This document shows positions 12,110 through 23,886 of a stretch of DNA of 64,000 nt, in pieces. Each line of letters opens with the position of its first letter. The first letter of the stretch is position 1. This stretch comes from Paulownia fortunei. Lineage: Eukaryota; Streptophyta; Magnoliopsida; Lamiales; Paulowniaceae. Position numbers and translations under genes: made by a program. The stretch lies in assembly GCA_019321725.1 (NCBI GenBank), contig CM033124.1:13392001-13456000 (forward strand). Reading direction: 5' to 3'. Below the pieces are notes generated by a model. It was not told the origin of the DNA. It worked only from the letters and a program-made list of their open reading frames with translations, and searched no databases.

Positions 12110-13326
12110 GGGGTAATTGGCGGTTTACATCTTTCAATTAGATTCATTTGCATACTGCACTCTAAAATTAAATATTTGACATATTATACTCTTAAATTAA
12201 TATTTTATTGGCACAATGCACTCTGCAATAATTTTTAATTAAAATTAAAGGGTAAAATAATCAATAATTATTAATTTCTTCTATTTTTTTGCCTCATCTT
12301 CCCTTCAAATGTAAATTGCTAATTTTTTGAAAAAAAATATTATTATTTTAATTAAATTAGTTCAATAAAATTTAATTATAATACTAACAACAATGATATT
12401 TTTTTAATTTATATACAAAACTATAAATTACTTCACATATATTAATATTGTTAAAATATAGCTTATTAAGATGATAATAAAAAAATAATGAAAATTTATT
12501 TAATACACGATAGTAATACTTATATTTTCTTAATTTATTTGCAAATCTATAAATTATTTCATGTATAATATGTTGTTAAAAATATAGTTTATTGATAGGC
12601 AAAAACATGATTATTTTTAGCTTATGGAACAAAAAAAAATTGTAAATAAAATATTTTATTTTTTTAATATTTGTATTATTTAATGGTTGTTTTTTTTATA
12701 TGGATATGACTATTTAGATTTGTAAATATTTTATTTGGTATAAAACTTCCAACAGCCATATTCATCATATAAAAACAATCATTAAATATTACAAAAATAT
12801 AAAAAACTAATATTTGTCAAATAAGAGGTATTCTATTTACAAATTTTTGTTCTATTTGTAAAAACTAAAATATTTTGTTAAATAATTTTTATTATGTCTT
12901 TTATTTTTATATATTTCAATAAGCTATATTTTTAACAACATAATATATGTGAAATAATTATTAATTTGCAAACAAATTAAAAAATATAACTATTGTTAAT
13001 ATTAAAATTAAATTTTTTGAACTAATTTAACTAAAATAATATTAGGTCTTAAAAAATTAGGAAATTACAAATAAAGAGAAGATAAGGAGAAAATAGAGGG
13101 AATAAACCACTAATGAATATTTTACCATTCAATTTTGGTTAAAAATTGATTTAGAATGCATTATGCCCAAAAAATATTGATTTGAGGGTGCAATTTGCCA
13201 AATTTTTTATTTTAGGGTACAAAGTGTCAAATGAACCTAATTAGAGGGTGCAATCTGCCAATTTTTTTATTTTAGGGTACAAAGTGTTAAATGAACCTAA
13301 TTAAAGGGTGCAAAGTGTCAATTGCC
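12110..13326. mobile_element. Fold-back Mutator-like non-autonomous transposon
   Basis: A 1217-bp AT-rich element is flanked by a perfect 9-bp direct repeat CTAATCTTT at 12101-12109 and 13327-13335. The left end (GGGGTAATTGGCGG...CAATTAG) aligns with the reverse complement of the right end (GGCAATTGACAC...TAATTAG). The inverted similarity extends inward almost to the centre near 12745, so the whole element could fold into a long hairpin. A 9-bp target duplication with long inverted repeats is typical of the Mutator superfamily. There is no coding capacity. The right arm holds an extra ~66-bp tandem copy of its subterminal sequence (about 13185-13310). Confidence 0.75.
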
Positions 13327-14099
13327 CTAATCTTTGCATAGCCTGTCCTAATTTTAGAAGAATTCTTTTTTTTTTTTTTGTCAGATCAGGTTTGATCATA
13401 ATAACATGATAAATGTTCATATCATTTTTTTTTAAATGTACATATGTTACATAACAAGTAAAAACTTGGATACAATCAAATTCCATTTTCAAAATTCTCG
13501 AACTTTTGCTACATCAACATTTAATCATTTTGCATATGAAAATTGAACATAAGCTCCGCCATTATATAAAGATGAACTACAAAAATTATCCGTGTTGGTT
13601 GGACTATTTACAAACAAACCCACTTAAATTGAATATTACAAATACTATCTTGATATTTATTTTTATTTTATAATTGCACTATTAATGGGTATATGTAAAA
13701 TAAAAATAAATTTTAAAAGAATATTTGTATCACCTCAATAGTTATTTATAATTTCAAAAGATAACTAAATTTTTTTATAATTAAATTAAATCTCAAAGAT
13801 ACTGATAATTCACCCTAATATAAATACAAAATGCATAGCATATGGAATCCCTCTTTTACTCCTATTAGTTGTAAACTCACCCATAAAAAAATAATAATAA
13901 TTTGAATTTTTTACTTTAATTTAGTACTTGGAATTGATCATGTACATATGACGGTGCATATATTATACATAATATAAGATATAACATAAAATAAAAATTA
14001 TCTTGAATGAGAAAAAAAAAACCCAAAAAAGAGAAAAAACTTGGAACCTTAAAAAGGAAACAAGAGAAAAATGGAAAGATGGGGAAATGAAGAATATAT

Positions 14100-14640
14100 G
14101 TAATTGTAACACAAATTTGTTATCAGTAAAAGTTAATAAATAAAAAAATATATATAAATTAAATTTTATTGAATTAAAATAATAAAATTGTTATAATCTT
14201 TATGGTTCCCCTAATTCTTCTTTTCAAAAATAAGAAGTTTTGGAATTTAAACTTTTGGAGGTGCAATTGCTAATTTGATCTCATTCGAACTGAATTTTGT
14301 CTTTTAATAATATTAATTCAAAAGTTTAACATTTTAATATCGAATCAAATATTAAACCTTCAAAAATGTTGATTTTACAATTTGACAACTTGTTGATGGA
14401 ATTAACCATTTGATCTCTTCAAATATGAGTTTAATCTTCAATATCATTAATTCGAGGGTAATAACTTAATTTCAAATTAAATGCTATTATTTAGATGAAT
14501 TCCATGATTAACGCCTTGATTTCCATCTGAATACTATGGATCTCCTTGAATTTCACCTTAGATTGAGAAAATTTCCTCCAACATGTTTCTTGCTTGAACC
14601 TCTTTTTCACAACTTTCGTTTCTTACTTTGCCCCCAATTT
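14100..14640. repeat. Left copy of a ~0.5-kb direct repeat pair
   Basis: Begins near TAATTGTAACACAAATTTG and matches 15045-15580 over its length with scattered changes and small gaps. Shared landmarks include TTAATATCGAATCAAATATT and a segment beginning TTGATGGAATT. The spacing of the pair (about 945 bp) and the intervening unique block look like two LTRs around a very short interior, but no primer-binding site or target duplication was identified. Confidence 0.55.
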
Positions 14641-14669
14641 GATTGATAATATTAAATCATTATATTCAC

Positions 14670-14930
14670 TTGCCCCCTCATGCTTGTATTTTGGAATGAC
14701 GACTTCATGCATCGACAACATATTATTTTATCTTGCCCCCTCATGTTTATGATTTGGAGTGACGACTTAATGACTTAACAGCACACCATATTGTCTTGCC
14801 CCCTTATGCTTGTGGTTTGGAGTGGCGATTTTGTGGCTTAGTAATACACCATCTTATTTTGCCCCCTTATGCTTGTGATTTGGAGTTGCAATTTTGTGGC
14901 TCGACAACACACTATTTTATTTTGATATAA
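14670..14930. repeat. 63-bp minisatellite, about four units
   Basis: Units start with TTGCCCCCT(C/T)ATG at 14670, 14733, 14796 and 14859, so the period is exactly 63 bp. It sits inside the interval between the two ~0.5-kb direct repeats. Confidence 0.85.
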
Positions 14931-15044
14931 AAAATTTAACATTTGTGAAATTAGAGCGATTGTCCTTTATTACCATCTGAATTTTGAACTTGGTTTGAAA
15001 AAAACAGGTGACATGTAGAGATTGTCCCACCGTACATGTCAAAA

Positions 15045-15580
15045 AAATTGTAACACAAATTTTATTGTCTGTAAAATTAACAAACAAGAAAAATGTACAA
15101 ATTAAATTTTATTAAATTAAAAATATAATATGGTTACAATCTCTATAATTTCTATGATTTTTCTCTTCAAAAACAAGAAATTTTGGAATTTGAATTTTCG
15201 GTGGTGCAATGGTCAATTTGATTTCCTCCAAACTGGATTTTATTTTTCAATAACGTTAATTCGAGGGTTTAACATCTTAATATCGAATCAAATATTAGAA
15301 TTTCAACAACGTTGATTTTGGAATTTGACAACTTTTTGATGGAATTGACCATTTGATCTCCCTATGGATTTAATTTTCAATAACGTTAATTCGAGAGTTT
15401 AATAACTTAATCTCGAATTAAACACTATTATTTGGATGGATTCCGCGAGGAACGCGCTGATTTTCGCATTGAACACCCTGGATCTCCTTAAATTTAATTG
15501 CCTTGGATTAAAAGAATTTTCTCCAATATCTTTTTTGGTTGGAGCTCTTTTTCATAACTTATATTTTTGACTCTTGCAAA
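15045..15580. repeat. Right copy of a ~0.5-kb direct repeat pair
   Basis: Collinear with 14100-14640: same ATTGTAACACAAATTT start, same internal blocks and the same final GATCTCCTT(A/G)AATTT region. Just before it, ACATGTAGAGATTGTCCCAC followed by GTACATGTC makes a small imperfect inverted repeat around 15010-15040. Confidence 0.55.
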
Positions 15581-16040
15581 TAACATCTATTTATACTTGT
15601 AGGATATGGATTATTTGATAAGTCATTGATGAAGTAACACGATTTAATTGACTTTTTATAATTTGATTGATATTTATTTTTTGATTAGATTTGATACAAT
15701 TTTGATTCTAAGAATTGATATTTAGCATTTGGTGAAATTTAATTGGCCAAAAATATATATTATACTATTAATTAATTAACTATTTATTTTAAAAATTAAA
15801 TTTAATTAAATTTCTAATATAAATAAAAAAAATATAAAATTAATATTTAATATATTATTTTATGTGTCACAGTTTTATTTATGTACAGTAAGTCAAATAA
15901 CCATATCATGTTTCTAGTGCACAAAACACAGTTGTCCTATGCAATAAAACATCCTTTTCATTCTCATGTTACTTGAACCAAAATACGAGGAAAGAAAAAA
16001 AGATGACCGCTTCATATTGCTGTTACATAATCACTGATCA

Positions 16041-16610
16041 TTAAGGGGATGACGATGGAGAGTTGCCAAACTGAAGAGCTTCGCTAACCAAAACGCATTG
16101 GGACCAAACTTGAGCATCCCTCCTCCTGATCTGTTTCTTATCTCTCTTTGAAAGCTCCGGCAGAGTCAGCGTCGCCGTCAGTATCCCTCGGTGGCAGCGC
16201 CGCCCCATCGCCACCAGCTCCACGCAGCACTTGTCGCTGACAGCCTCGTCATCCCCGAAAATGCCCCTGAAAATATCCAGCCCGCACTCTTCCGTCAGCC
16301 TGTCTAAACATCTGTCAGCCAATGCGTAGAACCCCGGATAAGGCTCCGGCGGCAGCCCATGTCTTTTACTATCTACGGGCGATGGCGCCGCCGCATGATG
16401 TATGTGCCTTTTGTGTGCGTGCTTTTTGTGCGCATGCTTCTTTTTGGCAACGGAAGAGACGGCGGGGGAGTGCGGCGGAGCGTGGTTGGGGTGCTTTCTG
16501 AAGGCGGGTGGCGGCGCCGCCAGCTTGTGGGGCTTGAGGGCTGTGGCTGAGAATGCGGCTAGAGTGAGAATGATCGCTGCTAGAGCGAAAAGGAGAGTGG
16601 GTCTTGCCAT
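16041..16610 (-). CDS. Secreted prolamin-like (ECA1 gametogenesis-type) six-cysteine protein
   Basis: Single exon of 189 residues on the minus strand. Residues 1-24 form a signal peptide (MARPTLLFALAAIILTLAAF then SATA). Residues 25-90 are rich in His, Lys and Pro, including the repeats KKHAHKKHAHKRH. Residues 92-175 carry the pattern C101, C109, C128-C129, C139, C172, the C-x7-C-CC-C-C signature of prolamin-like (DUF1278/PF05617) proteins, which include egg-cell-secreted and DD11-like proteins of the female gametophyte. A TATA-like ATAAATAT lies at 16664-16671 on the opposite strand of the listing, about 55 bp before the ATG. The partner and exact role are unknown; the long His/Lys-rich spacer is a distinctive trait of this member. 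Confidence 0.8.
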   Translation of the reverse strand: MARPTLLFALAAIILTLAAFSATALKPHKLAAPPPAFRKHPNHAPPHSPAVSSVAKKKHAHKKHAHKRHIHHAAAPSPVDSKRHGLPPEPYPGFYALADRCLDRLTEECGLDIFRGIFGDDEAVSDKCCVELVAMGRRCHRGILTATLTLPELSKRDKKQIRRRDAQVWSQCVLVSEALQFGNSPSSSP

Positions 16611-16663
16611 GTTAAAAGTTAGAGAAGAAGAAGTGCTGTTTTTGGTGAAGTAAAATGGGGGTG

Positions 16664-16671
16664 ATATTTAT
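16664..16671 (-). promoter_or_regulatory. TATA box of the prolamin-like gene
   Basis: ATAAATAT on the minus strand, 54 bp upstream of the start codon, with no nearer ATG. A plausible core promoter by position and sequence only. Confidence 0.45.
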
Positions 16672-16679
16672 GGGCTTCC

Positions 16680-18430
16680 TTCGTTTCAGAAACGTTTCTG
16701 TCTGAAATCAATGAGCTTCAGTTTAACTTAAAGAGAGTTTTATTTAATAACTCAGATTTGTGATTAAATAACGGTCTCTTCATATACACATTAATAAGTA
16801 CATATAATTTAATTCAAATATATATATATATATATTTAAAAAAATTATACATTACTTTACGTATATTTATGAAGCACAATATGAAATGCAACATCTAAAT
16901 AGAATAAAAAATTCAAAATGACGAAGAATGTAAAAATAAATAAATAAGAAGGAATAAAAAAATAAATTATTGAATTTAATCAAATATGAATGTAATCCCA
17001 TCATGATTGAGTGTATGAAAATTTTGGATTGTTATCTATTAAAATTTGAATTTAAATTACTGAATTACAAGAAGAAAAAACTCTAAAACATATAGGGAAA
17101 TTTTTAAGTATAGATTTTCTAAAAAAATAAATTAAGCTGGTACTTATATAATGAGTAAATCACATTTCATATAAATATACAAGTCATTTAATTTAGATAA
17201 AATATGCTTGAGATAAAGTATGCTATTCTTTAAAAAGAAAAAAAGAAAAGTGTATGCTATGTATCCACTGTGCGGGTGCAATATCAACATTAAAATTCAT
17301 GATGTGGAATATCAGAGAAAAATAATATTTAATATTAAAAGTCTCCTACTGCCATTATTTGTTTGGCAATGGATCATTAGATGAAAGCGCTACAAAATAA
17401 TAGATTTTAGCCATAATAATTTGAAAGATTATATATGTAATATTAATTGTCAATAGTAATAATTTAAATATTATTTTTATCATTATTAGATTTATTAATA
17501 CCATTATTTTGGTAATAATACAAGTTATTAGAGACAAGTCTAATTTTCCTACTAGCATCTTGTTACTAGTATTGTCTTTCATTATGGTTATTATAGTCTA
17601 TTATCAGTAATCATAGTAAATATTTACCAATGCAAGTCTAAGCACATGTACATATCAATGGTTTGATTATTGGTATTTTGGTAAAAATCATAAGCTTCTG
17701 TTCAAGCATAATACTCATAATGTAAATTAGCTAAGGGATGATTAATACTAAAATATGCAGAGTTTTGGAGTTGTACTTTTCCCTTGCAATATTATAGCTT
17801 TTATTTGACTCAATAACAAATTTTAAATGAGAGTTAAAAGATTAAAAATTAAGTGTTTCTTTATAATATTACCTTTTTGAAGGTCAGGAATGATGAGGTC
17901 TGTTTGGGCTGTTGGGCTTGTTCGGTTTTGATCGGTTTGCTACGTAATCACTTTATAATGTAATTGAACCGATTTAACTGGTCAAATCGATCGAAAATCC
18001 TAACTTTGAATGAGTATTACAGTTGAGTACTCTTAAGTCAATTGTAATTCTAAAGTCCATAACTTCAGGTTGGTTCCTAGTGCCCATCAAATCCTCAACT
18101 CCATGACGGACGGCTGCCCATTTGAATAAAGTAAAAAAAGATTAGGTATAGAGCTGATGCAAATTCTAGTAAACATATTTCCTAAACCTATAATAAAGTA
18201 GTAGCACTTTACATAAATCTTGCCTTACCATGATGCAGCGTAAGTTGAAATCAGTTATATCCAACAGAAATACTGCACTCAGTGCACCCAGTCGTATATT
18301 AAAGTATTGGTGTTTAACTTGGACTTTTCTATATGGAAAGAAATCCAGGCTTTTGATCTAACTGCAGTTGTAATAATGAGGATCCTAGGCCAAGTTTCTG
18401 ATGATCATACTGGGACAACAGAAAAGAGTA
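16680..18430. other. Intergenic AT-rich DNA
   Basis: (TA)n near 16820-16836. At 17930-18000 there are GGTTTG/ATCGATCG words of a degenerate transposon end similar to those at 9.6 and 34.2 kb. No gene is seen. Confidence 0.4.
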
Positions 18431-18476
18431 GATCATGACCAGCCGCAGGCAGCAGCTACTTGGGTGAAGCCACCAC

Positions 18477-18551
18477 GGAGAAATGTTAAACCTGGAAAAA
18501 TGGTAAACTGATCTGCCTGAAGAACTTGGAGAAATGTTAAACCTGGAAATC
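18477..18551 (+). repeat. Duplicated leader containing the DUF247 start codon
   Basis: The sequence GAGAAATGTTAAACCTGGAA occurs at 18478 and again at 18529, the second copy holding the DUF247 ATG (18534). The first copy's ATG (18483) opens only a 7-codon reading frame ending in TAA. AAGCCACCACGG is likewise repeated at about 18466 and 18580. Together they indicate a ~51-bp and a ~115-bp local duplication around the start. Confidence 0.75.
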
Positions 18552-19898
18552 CCGGATGAAATTTATCGAAAAGCAGAAAGCCACCACGGCAGGCGGCGAA
18601 TGCGGAGACTCCCGTCGGTGTTGCGGGAGGAGGAGCAGATAAAACATGATTATGATCCAAAGGTGGTCTCTTTTGGCCCTTACCACCACGGAAAATCAGA
18701 GCTCTATTTGGGTGAAAGCTTCAAGCATAAAGCCCTGGAAATTTTTGTTTCGGGAAGTGGAAAAGATAAATGCTTCTTCTACAACAATATCGTTGAGGAT
18801 ATTGATGAAATAAGAGGCTGTTATGATGGAGTTTCTACGGATGAATATGACGACGAGGCGTTGGCGGAAATGATGCTTCTTGATGGATGTTTTCTCATAA
18901 ATCATATGGAGGTCCTGTCCAATTCTGAAAAGCTTGTCAATGTGTTATATGCACTTGGCATGGTGGGATTCTCGTTCACTGTCCGGGACATGTTTTTGCT
19001 CGAGAATCAAGTTCCATTCAGGGTCATCAGCCTGTTGATCAGTTTAAGATATGATACCGAAAAAGGGGAAGATTTGCTTAACAGGTTCTTGAATTTTTCT
19101 GCTTTCCAGGGGCGTAGTCGTCAGAACCATCATTCCAGGGACGACGAAGGGCAGCCTCTTCATTTACTAGAAGCCATAAGGAGGACACTCGCGTCTGAAT
19201 CATGCACTAAATCAAACAAACAACAATCACATTTTTCCCTCTTCCAATGCTTCTTCTTCCCCTGGAGGAAAAACAGAGAGCCAGAACATGGTTTTTATGT
19301 AGGAAAGATTAAGGAAGAGGCCAACCTTAATACGCTGGTCTACACGTCCCGTTCCGTGACAGACCTCAAAGCCAAGGGCATACACTTCAAGCCTAGTCCC
19401 ACTTCTTGTCTCAAGGATGTCAAGTTCAAATCATGTGGCATCTTCTACGGCCAGCTCCAACTTCCAGTTAGGTTCATTTCCGACAAAACCAAAGTCCTGT
19501 TTTCCAATCTGATAGCATACGAAATCTGTCCCAACAACGTTAGTGACTATACGGTCTCATCTTACGTGAACCTCATGAAATCACTGATCCATTGCCCGAA
19601 AGATGTTAAAGAGCTAAGAGAAAAGAGGATACTGATCAGCAATCTTGGTAGCGATGAACAAGTCTTGAAAGTGTTCAAGGAGATGAATACTTATGGGATG
19701 GAAAACGCGGGCATTTTCCAGGACGTGAAGGAGAAAATCGAAGAGCATTATAACAGCAAGGCCAAGACATGGATGGCTGAACTGATTCACACTTACTTTG
19801 AGAGTCCATGGACTGCTATTGCATTGTTTGCTGCCATTTTTCTTCTTTGCTTGACTTTTATTCAAACTTATTTCACCATTCATCCATCACATGTATGA
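18534..19898 (+). CDS. DUF247 (UPF0481) family membrane protein
   Basis: Single exon of 454 residues, typical of this large plant-specific family of mostly intronless genes; some members act in self-incompatibility or pollen-pistil recognition, but most have no known role. Landmarks: DPKVVSFGPYHHG (about residues 41-53), DGCFLINHMEVL (about 117), MFLLENQVPFRVISLL (about 154), LKAKGIHFKPS (about 278), FSNLIAYE (about 322) and a C-terminal hydrophobic helix after SPWTAIALFAAIFLL that anchors the protein. The N-terminus before residue 25 is poorly conserved in the family; the start lies within a duplicated leader, so M23 is an alternative start. The 3' flank is duplicated at 22.0-23.0 kb. Confidence 0.88.
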   Translation: MLNLEIPDEIYRKAESHHGRRRMRRLPSVLREEEQIKHDYDPKVVSFGPYHHGKSELYLGESFKHKALEIFVSGSGKDKCFFYNNIVEDIDEIRGCYDGVSTDEYDDEALAEMMLLDGCFLINHMEVLSNSEKLVNVLYALGMVGFSFTVRDMFLLENQVPFRVISLLISLRYDTEKGEDLLNRFLNFSAFQGRSRQNHHSRDDEGQPLHLLEAIRRTLASESCTKSNKQQSHFSLFQCFFFPWRKNREPEHGFYVGKIKEEANLNTLVYTSRSVTDLKAKGIHFKPSPTSCLKDVKFKSCGIFYGQLQLPVRFISDKTKVLFSNLIAYEICPNNVSDYTVSSYVNLMKSLIHCPKDVKELREKRILISNLGSDEQVLKVFKEMNTYGMENAGIFQDVKEKIEEHYNSKAKTWMAELIHTYFESPWTAIALFAAIFLLCLTFIQTYFTIHPSHV

Positions 19899-19918
19899 TC
19901 GATTGTTGTTGTGTAATC

Positions 19919-21950
19919 ATTAATCATATGTTTGCTCCCTATGAGTGTAACATAATCTAATGTTTCCCTTTGGTTAAGGATTTCTAGTTTGCCCATCAAT
20001 TTGATGTCGATCGTATGTGGTTGTTACTATGTACTCATGCTGGTCCTTTGAATCTATGCCATGAATTAGAATCATATGAGAAAATTGAATAGTTTCTCAG
20101 ATTTTCAGGATTGATTTTTTATTTTCACAATTACCCTTGTCTTCCAATTTTGCCAGAAATTCAAATTAATATCCAAATAGATCAAGATTCGTGTGTTTTT
20201 ATGCGGGTTAAAACTTGACTCGATTCGAGGTTGGATTCGAGTCGGAAGTTCTGTTGTAGATTATTTGAACGGACGTGATTTTTGATTTCCTACGATGTTA
20301 AAACCTATCAAAGGCACATGTAATTCACATTATCCATTACCATTAAATAGCTAAATGTTGTGATGTTAAAAGATGACTGATACTCTAATTTTTTATTTTT
20401 ATATATTTTTAGGGACACCTCTAACTTTTTATTTTTATATATTTTTAGGACGTTTTGACTTTTAATCGACTTAAGCATTTGAAAATTTTAATTGTGAGCT
20501 AGTGATAGCAATATGAGGAATATGTCAAAATTCAAGACTCATCCTACCAATTTTTTTATAGATTCGTACCCATTAGATTCGAGTTAGACACATTTAGTAA
20601 TTTTAAAAATATTAAAACTATATTTTTTAAAAAATAACACTACTAAAAAATTTAAAAAATATAATATTACATAAATATGTATATATTAAAATAAAAAATA
20701 AACGAGGCGCAGGGCGGATCCAATTATAAATTTAAAATTTCGCCTCACTTATATTTTTCAAAATACAATATTACATAAATATGTATATTTAAAAAAAAAC
20801 AAGATCGAGTTCGGGAAGACCCATTTATAAATTTAAAAATTTGTTTGGGTGAAACAAATTAGAAGCTAATTTAAATTTAAACTCACTCTATTATCATCCC
20901 TAATCTTATCGTAGGTTTTTTTTTCCTTCCCAAGGTTAAAATTACTAGTAGCTTATTATATTAATTAGGTTTTATCCTATGCCGACGCGGAAAAAATATT
21001 TCTAATTTTAATATAGATATAGTGATGGATGATTTTATTAATTCAAAATTCAAAAAAGTAACTTAGTAAAGTGATGATAACTATCATATGTAGAATCATG
21101 GAAAAATATATAGAAATGAAAAAAATAGTTAGTTTATCTGAATTTGAATTTAAATTAAAATCTAAGTTATCTTATTTTGATTTTTGAATTTTAGATATAT
21201 CTTGAATAACTATATTTATTTTTAAGTATAATAACGATAAAATAATTAGTATGGGCACGCATGATAATGTTTTTTCTCAACAAAATTTTAGATTCAAACA
21301 TAGTGTAAGAAAATATATGTTTTGCTCATGCTAAATGAATATTCAGATTTACTATTTTGTGCTTTCCATTTTTATTTTTTATTTTTTAAAATATAATCTA
21401 TAGTCCGAAACTACCTTATTTTTTTCTAACAAAGAGTGTTTAGCTAAACTTATTTAAAAATCTTATAAGCTCTTATATTTTACAAGATGTTTTTAAGTTT
21501 ATAAAATGTGAGAATATTATTTTAAAAATAAGTTATTAAAATATTTGGATAAAATAAAATCGTAAAAATTTTAAGATATTAGTAATAACAATTTTGTAAT
21601 TAAAATTATCAAAATTAAATGAGTTTGTTAAAATAAAATTTTATTTTGAAAATAAGTTGGGGTGGATATACTTATTTTTTTAGAATCTTATAAACTGTTA
21701 AATATTTTTTTTTATCTTATAAGTTATTTAAAAAAAAATTATCAAACACTTTTTGATAATTTATTAATTATTAAACAATTTATAAAATATTTTAAAAAGT
21801 TTACAAACTCAGAGACACTATCTGGTGGTTGTTTTGCTCCAATTTGGATTTTTCTACTATTCCTTTTCATAATACTTTGTTTAGATCAATAAAAGTAGGC
21901 TAAATTGGATTTAAAATAATCATATAATTTATATAGATTATATAGATATA
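19919..21950. repeat. DUF247 3' flank, first copy of a long direct duplication
   Basis: Three blocks (about 19919-20350, 20925-21125, 21868-21950) reappear in the same order and orientation at about 22003-22452, 22548-22735 and 22892-22980. Examples are AATGTTTCCCTTTGGTTA at 19959 and 22045, and AGATCAATAAAAGTAGG at about 21882 and 22914. Material between the blocks in this copy (20360-20915 and 21200-21860) is absent or much shorter in the other, so it was inserted here or deleted there. Confidence 0.75.
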
Positions 21951-22002
21951 AAAATGTAAATCACATTAATCAAAACAACTTTTTCAAAATTATAAAATGA
22001 AT

Positions 22003-22980
22003 TTTTAATCATATGTTTCCACGCCAAGAATTTTTAAAATGAAATAATGTTTCCCTTTGGTTAGGGATTTCTAATTAATTTTTCCATGAATTTGCAGTCA
22101 ATGGTACATGACTATATTACTCTGTGCTCATGTTGCTCCTTTGAATCTATGCCTTGAATTAGAATCATGGGAGAAAACAGAATAGTTTCTGAGATTTTCA
22201 GGATTGAATGTTGATGGGGTTTACAAGTACTCCTGTCTTCCAATTTTGCCAAAAATTCAACTTATGTCCAAATAAATCAAGATCGTATGTTTTTATACGG
22301 GTTAAATTTTGACCCGATTTGAGGTTGGATTTGAGTCGAAAATTTTATTATAAATTATTTGAATGAAAGTGATCTTTAATTTCTTACGACATTAACGCGA
22401 AGGTAGATACATTTCACATGATTCATTATCAATAAATAGTTTAACGTTGCGTTTTCTATTTTTATACGTTCAAATTTTTTATTTTTATATGTTTTTACGT
22501 TGTAAGTGCAAGAACCCTATGAATTGGCTACTTTGGTTCGTCTTCCCAAGGTTAAGATTTTTTTTTAACTACTAGCATATTACATTAACTAGGTTTTATC
22601 CTATGGGAAAAAAATATTTCTAATTTTAATATAGATATAGTCATGGATGATTTTAATAACTCAAAATTCAAAATTTTAATTTACAACAGTGATGGATAAT
22701 TATCATTTATAGAATCATGAATATATAGAAATGACAAAGTTAGTTTGTTTATGTGAATTTAAATTAAAATCTAAGTTATCTTATTTGATTTTTGAATTCT
22801 AGATACATCTTGAACTTTGTTTTATAAAGATGAGTAATTATATTTATTTAAGTTTAATAAAAAATAATTAATAATGTCTCAGGTGGCGATTTTTTTCCAT
22901 AATATTTTGTTTAGATCAATAAAAGTAGGTTAAATTGTATTTAAAATAATCATATAATTTATATAAATAAAGATTATACA
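22003..22980. repeat. DUF247 3' flank, second copy, gene missing
   Basis: Direct copy of the sequence lying just downstream of the DUF247 stop codon, about 2.08 kb further on. No DUF247 coding remnant precedes it, so if a tandem gene duplicate once existed its coding part is gone. Confidence 0.7.
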
Positions 22981-23886
22981 GATTTAAAATTTTAAATTAA
23001 ATTAATCAAAACAATTCTTTCAACAATAATTTTTTAAAAAATGTAAATTAAAATAATTCTCCAAATATTTTGGGAAACTCAAGCTATATCTGGTGTTAGT
23101 TTTTTTATTTTGGGAGAAATCTTTTGTGGAAATAAATTTTGGAGGTGGGATTGCAAGTAATGATGCGATATATTTGTATGGCAAAAAAACGTTTAGATAA
23201 ACTATTTTTGGACTGATAATTTTTATTATAAATGTTTTTTCATGTTAATTTTGATTGTTTACTAATGTGATATTAATTTTTGATAGTATATTATATTAAG
23301 TTAATAGTAAGTTAATAATTAAAAAAATTAATATAATTATTAAAAATATATAAAAATGAGAGAATGCTTTTAGCAAAAAATAAAATTCATTTTAAGAGTA
23401 TTTTGGTATATAAATATATCATATCTCCAAAATACTGTTTTTATTCTAAAAAAATAAAAATATATTTTTTTTCAAAATAAAACTAAACAGTAAAATATAT
23501 TTTGCCAGATTTACCCGGACAGTATATGGGTACCCTAGCCGCTTTGTAATCACTCTACCCGACTTGACGTCAAAGCCTTTCTCGGAACAAATTCTGAATT
23601 TTATTTCTGTTGTGAGCCTGAACGTCGGAGGAGCAGGACCCACCCGCCGAGCACTCCACCGATCTCTTTTCACGGAAAGGTCAGATTTCCATTGTTCCAG
23701 CTATTTTTATGTGATTTTACGGTATTTTCGTACTTCAATTTTTCTTTTATGGCGGCGATTATCTCCTCTTCGAATTTCTAGGGTTTTGTTTCTTTTATTA
23801 TCTATGTCCCTTATGCGTCCTACTTTGTGTTTGCTTCAGGATTTGAACCAACGCCAGGCTATAGGAATTGTGTGCAGGCTGTAGCC

